From: Bacillota bacterium
GTDB taxonomy: Bacteria; Bacillota; UBA4882; UBA8346
Length of the DNA stretch: 6,337 nt
Assembly: GCA_028282485.1 (NCBI GenBank)
Contig: JANQHU010000099.1
Span: 1 to 6,337 of the forward strand
Direction: 5' to 3'
A program made the translations under genes and the position numbers. The notes beneath the pieces were generated by a model. It searched no databases and had not been told where the DNA came from. It worked only from the letters and a program-made list of their open reading frames with translations. Positions 1 to 4,300 of this stretch are shown in pieces (positions within the stretch are counted from its first letter, which is position 1; every line of letters begins with the position of its first letter).

Positions 1-534
1 TTTTACTAAGATTCCTTTATTAGCATAAATAGGTAACAAAACACTTCTTATATACTCTAAGGAAAGTTCCGGTAACTCTCTTTTGGCAATTTCTCCTGAT
101 TCATAGATAAAACTATATGTAAATCGAATTTTTAGAGTAGCTCCTAAAGGCGCAGCCATGTTCACTATGTTTTGCAGAACAGTCGGATCCCCTTTAACAA
201 TCCCTGCTAATAAACTGCCCCAGGGTAAATTAATGGAAATATGATTGGCAATATTATAAATCTCCTTCGGAATCTCCTCTACACTTGCTATTAAGTAAAG
301 CAGATTTGCTAGGCCGCCTTTAGTAAGCTTCTTAATTGATTTTGAGGAATACTCCGTCATCATTTCGGCTACTGGATCGAGACCGATAAAAAATTCTTTA
401 GGACGTTTTTGGGCTAATTTATAAACAAACCGACCATCGCCAGTACCGATATCCACTAGTACCGAATCATAACCTTTTACTAGTTTGTGTATATCCTCTT
501 CGTAAGTTATTTTTTTGCCTCTGAGCACTCTCAA
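1..534 (-). CDS. 16S rRNA (adenine-1408) methyltransferase, NpmA/KamB family (3' end outside window)
   Basis: The 178 visible residues match the NpmA/KamB aminoglycoside-resistance methyltransferases, which use SAM to methylate N1 of A1408 in the decoding site of the assembled 30S subunit. Compared from memory with NpmA (219 aa), the match is nearly gap-free. The SAM loop VDIGTGDGR has Asp28 (NpmA Asp30), GLDPV has Asp53 (NpmA Asp55), and LPWGSL has Trp105 (NpmA Trp107, which helps hold the flipped adenine). Glu145 and Arg152 fit NpmA Glu146 and Arg153. About 40 C-terminal residues, including the second target-stacking Trp, lie beyond base 1. The TTG start at 532-534 gives an N-terminus MRVLRGKK that lines up with the NpmA start MLILKGTK, and AAAGGGA lies about 10 bases upstream. 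A GTG at 526-528 is a less likely start. The gene is 81 bases from the small gene upstream. Family assignment is firm; the exact target base (A1408) is inferred. Confidence 0.88.
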   Translation of the reverse strand, partial: MRVLRGKKITYEEDIHKLVKGYDSVLVDIGTGDGRFVYKLAQKRPKEFFIGLDPVAEMMTEYSSKSIKKLTKGGLANLLYLIASVEEIPKEIYNIANHISINLPWGSLLAGIVKGDPTVLQNIVNMAAPLGATLKIRFTYSFIYESGEIAKRELPELSLEYIRSVLLPIYANKGILVK

Positions 535-544
535 GTTAACATTT

Positions 545-551
545 TCCCTTT
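545..551 (-). promoter_or_regulatory. Ribosome binding site deciding the TTG start of the rRNA methyltransferase
   Basis: Read on the minus strand, AAAGGGA lies about 10 bases before TTG 532-534. An ATG at 538-540 lies between them but in another frame and meets a stop after three codons, so it is not the start. The TTG choice is also supported by the N-terminal match to NpmA. I see no confident promoter in the 81-base gap 535-615. Confidence 0.55.
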
Positions 552-615
552 AAATTATTTTATTCAAAACTGCTTTTAACCTAACTAAGAAATTATTAAT
601 TCTACATTCAATCAT

Positions 616-852
616 TTATTCATAAAGGTCTTTGGTTAATTCATCAAAAGATGGCAAATTAACAGAATCTTCAAATTCTATTTGATATAAACTCTCAAGC
701 TCATTCATTGCTCTTGTGTATGAAAGAATCAACAATTCGAATTCTTCAGGATCATCTATAGTCTCAGTTTTTACTAAAGATCGATATTTTTTAATTTCTT
801 CTTTAATAGCCTGGATAGAAAGCATTAATGTGGAGCCACTTATATTTCTCAT
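616..852 (-). CDS. Small hypothetical protein, 78 aa, acidic and helical
   Basis: I do not recognise this protein. It is rich in Glu, Lys, Leu and Ile, with long stretches that look alpha-helical (about residues 10-28 and 36-58) and an acidic C-terminal tail ending in DELTKDLYE. There is no signal peptide, membrane segment, Cys pair or obvious DNA-binding motif, so it is probably a small soluble cytoplasmic protein. The ATG start at 850-852 is preceded by GGAAGG about 11 bases upstream. That site overlaps the end of the open tail at 857-1006, whose stop lies only 4 bases before this ATG, a layout typical of translational coupling. The AT-rich codon use matches the rRNA methyltransferase side and not the NRPS. 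A size and position like this would fit an immunity or antitoxin protein following a now-lost partner, but nothing in the sequence proves that. Confidence 0.6.
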   Translation of the reverse strand: MRNISGSTLMLSIQAIKEEIKKYRSLVKTETIDDPEEFELLILSYTRAMNELESLYQIEFEDSVNLPSFDELTKDLYE

Positions 853-856
853 TAAT

Positions 857-1006
857 TTATTTACCTTCCTTTGCTTTTATTGCGTTTATTGCTAATTTAT
901 CTAATAATTTTATAAATTGTTCTTTTGGCATTGTATATTTAGGCGATATTGAATAATGAGTAGCATTAAACTCTTTATTAAAACTATCTTTTGTGATTAC
1001 AATTCC
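857..1006 (-). pseudogene. C-terminal tail of an unrecognised gene, 5' part lost
   Basis: A 49-codon open stretch runs on the minus strand from just after a TAA (1007-1009) to a TAA at 857-859. It encodes a Lys-rich tail that includes NATHYSISPKYTMPKEQF and ends in AIKAKEGK. The only ATG in frame (929-931) would give 24 residues and has no convincing ribosome binding site. The stretch ends 4 bases before the 78-aa gene, and the ribosome binding site of that gene is embedded in its last codons, as expected for a real upstream cistron. The open frame is lost at about 1007-1010, close to where the ISL3 remnant begins. I read it as the surviving 3' end of a gene truncated by that insertion or a later deletion. 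It could also be chance open sequence. Confidence 0.4.
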
Positions 1007-1032
1007 TTAAACAGAGTAAAAAAGGAAATCAG

Positions 1033-1239
1033 ATGCAATTACAGGATATCAATAAATTATTGAATTAGCAAGAAATAAAAATAAAAGAAATATCTAAACC
1101 TCAAAATAACACTATAATAATTACGGCAATACCAATAGCCCATTCTCAACAATGTTGTTATTGTAAATCTAATAAAGTGATCAGAAAAGGTTTGGCAGGT
1201 TACCGACAAGTAAAGAATATTTTAAAGGCAGAAAACTAA
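1033..1239 (+). pseudogene. ISL3-family transposase remnant (N-terminus only, internal stop)
   Basis: An ATG at 1033 with a good ribosome binding site (AAGGAA, about 6 bases upstream) opens a frame that begins MQLQDINKLLN. It meets a TAG at 1066-1068 and continues in the same frame to a TAA at 1237-1239. The continuation has the N-terminal signature of ISL3-type transposases: a short beta-rich segment, a zinc-finger half site CCYC (CxxC at codons 41 and 44), then SNKVIRKGLAGYRQVK. In intact family members this leads into the conserved RxVxHL region and a DDE catalytic core, about 400 residues in all. Here homology stops at about codon 61 (near 1215), followed by an unrelated short tail, so the zinc-finger second half and the catalytic core are deleted. 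The element cannot transpose. No convincing terminal inverted repeats were found. Family assignment comes from the motif pattern alone. Confidence 0.6.
1033..1239 (+). mobile_element. Degenerate ISL3-like insertion sequence fragment
   Basis: The only recognisable piece of the element is its transposase 5' end. The left edge probably lies between about 1007 and 1030, where the minus-strand open tail ends. The right edge lies near 1215-1237, just before the U-tract of the NRPS terminator. Neither end shows a clear inverted repeat or target duplication, so the limits are approximate. The fragment separates the NRPS from the AT-rich small genes. Confidence 0.45.
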
Positions 1240-1272
1240 AAAAAAACTCCCTCAAAAATGGAAGGAATTTTT
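1238..1272 (-). terminator. Rho-independent terminator of the NRPS transcript
   Basis: On the minus strand, AAAAATTCCTTC (1261-1272) pairs over 12 positions, including two G-U pairs, with GAGGGAGTTTTT (1242-1253) around a 7-base loop (1254-1260). A run of U residues follows (1238-1246). It begins about 40 bases after the NRPS stop codon. On the plus strand the two G-U pairs become A-C mismatches, so the hairpin is asymmetric and favours minus-strand termination. It therefore marks the NRPS as the last gene of its transcript. Confidence 0.85.
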
Positions 1273-1312
1273 AATCTTTTTAATATTAATGATCTTTTTT
1301 AATCAATTAGGC

Positions 1313-4300
1313 TCAAGCTTCAGCTAACATTAATAACAAGGGGGCGGCTATCAACTGGGCCAGCTTAGTTGCATTGGGTTCAGCTTCTATACAACTAAAG
1401 TGATTACCCTCAATTTCCGTCACTTGAAATTGACCTAAGCAGACAGCGCGCCAAAATGCAAGGGTCATTTCGTCGGTACCCGGTAAGAAGCTAAAGGACT
1501 CTTTGGCCAATAAGAACCGGAGATCTCCCATATAGGGTAAAGGTTCAAAACGAGCTGCCTTAAAACTCTGGCGATAGAGCTTAAACAGCCCCTCCGCCAT
1601 CTCCACGGGCATTTGCTCTCCGGTAACTTGGGCAATAGTCGCCACGTATGCGGTGAAACGCTCCCGCAAACTGTGAGTGGCCATTTTATTGAACATAGCG
1701 CCCACTTGATCCAGTTCCGGATTACCGCCAATTTTGAGTGCAACTCCTTGAGGTAGACTCTGATTATTACTTTTAAAAACATGTAGTAAGCCTTGGGCCA
1801 ACACATCCGGGTCTACTTCACCAAAACCAGCCTGTTCAATAGTAATATTCATATTAGGCACAAATAAAGACTCAATAATAAGATCATCCTCAATATCAAA
1901 TAGTACCGGATGACTATCGACTAAGACCAGATCCAATAAATCAATTCCATTTTCAACGAGCCGTCTAGCTACTTCAATGGCAATTAAGCCCCCGGAGCAA
2001 TAACCGATCAGTTGCATTTGCTGGTTTCCGCTTTCCAGCAACCGCTGGGCATAATCATCGGCCAACGCTTCAATCAACTGTGAGGGCTCCGACTGGCAAT
2101 ATTTTTCAGTATCAGCTACGGTGATTCCGATGACCGGGCCTAAATTTTGCTTTTTTAAATGATCCAAAAGTAGTTGAAAACAATTCATTGTCCCCAATCC
2201 AGCATGAAAAACCACCCGTAAAGGGCCCTGTTCCCCGCCGCCGTAAGAGGTCAAGACGGCATTACTGGATTTTTCGGAACGCCCCGGCTTAGCATTCTCT
2301 AGCGTATTAGTTCCCTTCTGGGTATGAGCGTGAATAAATTCTACCAGAGCGGCTACAGTAGGATAGTTAAGCATTTGTCTTAATAGTTCATCATAAGGAA
2401 TCTCCCTTGGCGGAGCAGCGGCCGCAAATTTATCCCGCAACTTGCCAGCTACCTGGGCCATAATCAAAGAATCAGCGCCACAATCATAAAGATTCTGCTG
2501 TTTTCCTAAACTAGGGATACACAAGGCTTCGACCCAAATTTGGCTCAGTTCGGTTTCCAGCTGATCCGTATTTTCAGCTTCAGTATTTAAAACAATATTT
2601 TGATTAATTACTTGAGGGCGCCATTTAGCCAACTCCCGCCGGTCGATCTTCCCGTTTGCCGAAATCGGCAACGAATCTACAATCTGCAGATGGGTAGGAA
2701 TCATATGAGCCGGCAGACGCCACGAGAGATACTCCAGTAGCTCAGAGTCACTTACTGCAAGACGGTGTTGTTTAAACTGTTTCGCAAAAATATGAAACCC
2801 TAAAGGCGCAAGTTGATGCTCCGCTTCAGGTAAAGTTAAAATTGGCTCTTCCCCAAATTTTTTTAATAAATCAAGCCACTCTTGATGGTTTAAGTAAGAA
2901 GTTTTGGCCCGTAATTGATCCCCCGGTTCTGTCATCATAAAAGCCTGCGAAGCTAAGATCCAGGCGTGCTCTGCCGTGGGTTCGGTAAAGACCAACCAGC
3001 CACCGGGAGCAATTAACTCTTTTAAACGGTTCATACTGGCTGGAATATCTCGGGCGTTTTCCAATACTCCCGCCGCTAACACCACGTCAAAACTATTAGG
3101 TACCAATCCCTGGGACCGATAATCCTGATCCACATCCAAAAGGCCGAAGCGGATTCCCGGGAATTCTCCAAAACGGGATTTGGCACTGGGTAGAAAAAAG
3201 GAGGTCACATCTGTATAAAAATAAGCTACATTGCAGCCGTCCAAAGCTTTGAGAACTTTTTCGGTAGTAGCCCCCGTACCAGCTCCCACCTCTAAAATTC
3301 TTAAAACTTGATCCGGCCGCTTTGTAGCAATACGTTCGATCAGAGTAGCAATACACTTATTAAGATAATTAGCCATGACATGATTAAAGTAAAGCGAACG
3401 TACATAGTCCAGTTTGCCTTCTGGAAAAAGAAGCGCGACGGGATCCTGTTGACCGCTCAATAGCTCAGGCAGTTTTTCGGTATTAGTCCGAACATAGGCA
3501 ATGAATTCTGGTGCTCCCAACTTTTGCGTCCATGAGGCCGCCGCCTTATTCCAATAATCATTTAAGCTTTTTTGGTCTGGTTTCTGGGGACAACTATAGC
3601 ATGGCCCAGGCTCTTCTAACAATACTCCTGCTTTAGTCAGCATGGCAATCCAACGTTGGACTATCCAGCGAAATTGAGAAGCTATGCCCCGCCATTTAAG
3701 GATCTCCTCAAGAGAATATTTCTCTTCCCTGGCAAAGAGGCCTAATTGAAGTAAAGCCTGTAACATTGATTGCTGCACGGCCTGATCTAAATCAGCCATC
3801 GCCAACTCTACCTCTGCCCTACTGAGATCCGTGGCTACTTCACTGGCTAGTTCGTTAATTCCCTTGACCAGGTGGTCAAATGTGGCTTTTTCGACCTCTG
3901 ATTGCCGCTCTTTTTGGGAGATTGTTTCGACTGCCCCTAATAAAGCGCGCTCATCACCCTTGCCATCAACGACCACTCCGGCGGCCGCAACAGCCGGGTG
4001 CCCTAGCAAGGTAGCTTCGATTTCTCCCAGTTCGATCCGATGCCCCTTTATTTTAACTTGATTATCCAACCGTCCCAAAAACTCAATCTCTCCGCCAGGA
4101 GTGTACCGCCCTAAGTCTCCGGTGCGATAGAGTCGCTCCCCATCCACCGGATGCCGGAGAAAACTCTTTTGGGTGGCCGCTTGGTTACCTAAATAGCCCT
4201 CAGCCAAACCAGAGCCAGTAATATACAACATCCCGGTTACCCAGACCGGACAATCACGCATTTGAGCGTCCAAAACTCGAAACCCTTGATTAGCAAGAGG

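Noticed and set aside
535..615. Possible sigma-70 promoter ahead of the rRNA methyltransferase
   Set aside because: The sequence is so AT-rich that several weak -10-like hexamers occur, none paired with a good -35 at proper spacing.
1007..1032. CTCTGTTTAA-like sequence (minus strand) as an ISL3 terminal inverted repeat
   Set aside because: Its orientation points away from the transposase remnant and no matching copy was found near 1215-1240.
1236..1272. The hairpin as a terminator for the plus-strand IS remnant
   Set aside because: On the plus strand two stem positions become A-C mismatches, whereas the minus-strand version pairs fully and directly follows the NRPS stop codon.
1465..1806. 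Minus-strand open frame of 113 codons within the thioesterase region
   Set aside because: It overlaps the well-supported NRPS frame on the same strand, and its translation shows no domain or family pattern.
3096..3356. Minus-strand open frame of 86 codons within the methyltransferase region
   Set aside because: It is an alternative frame of the NRPS; its composition (many Ser, Tyr, Cys, Arg) is that of a frame shadow.
3831..4061. Plus-strand open frame of 76 codons
   Set aside because: It is antisense to the A domain, with low-complexity Ser/Thr/Pro composition and no recognisable domain.
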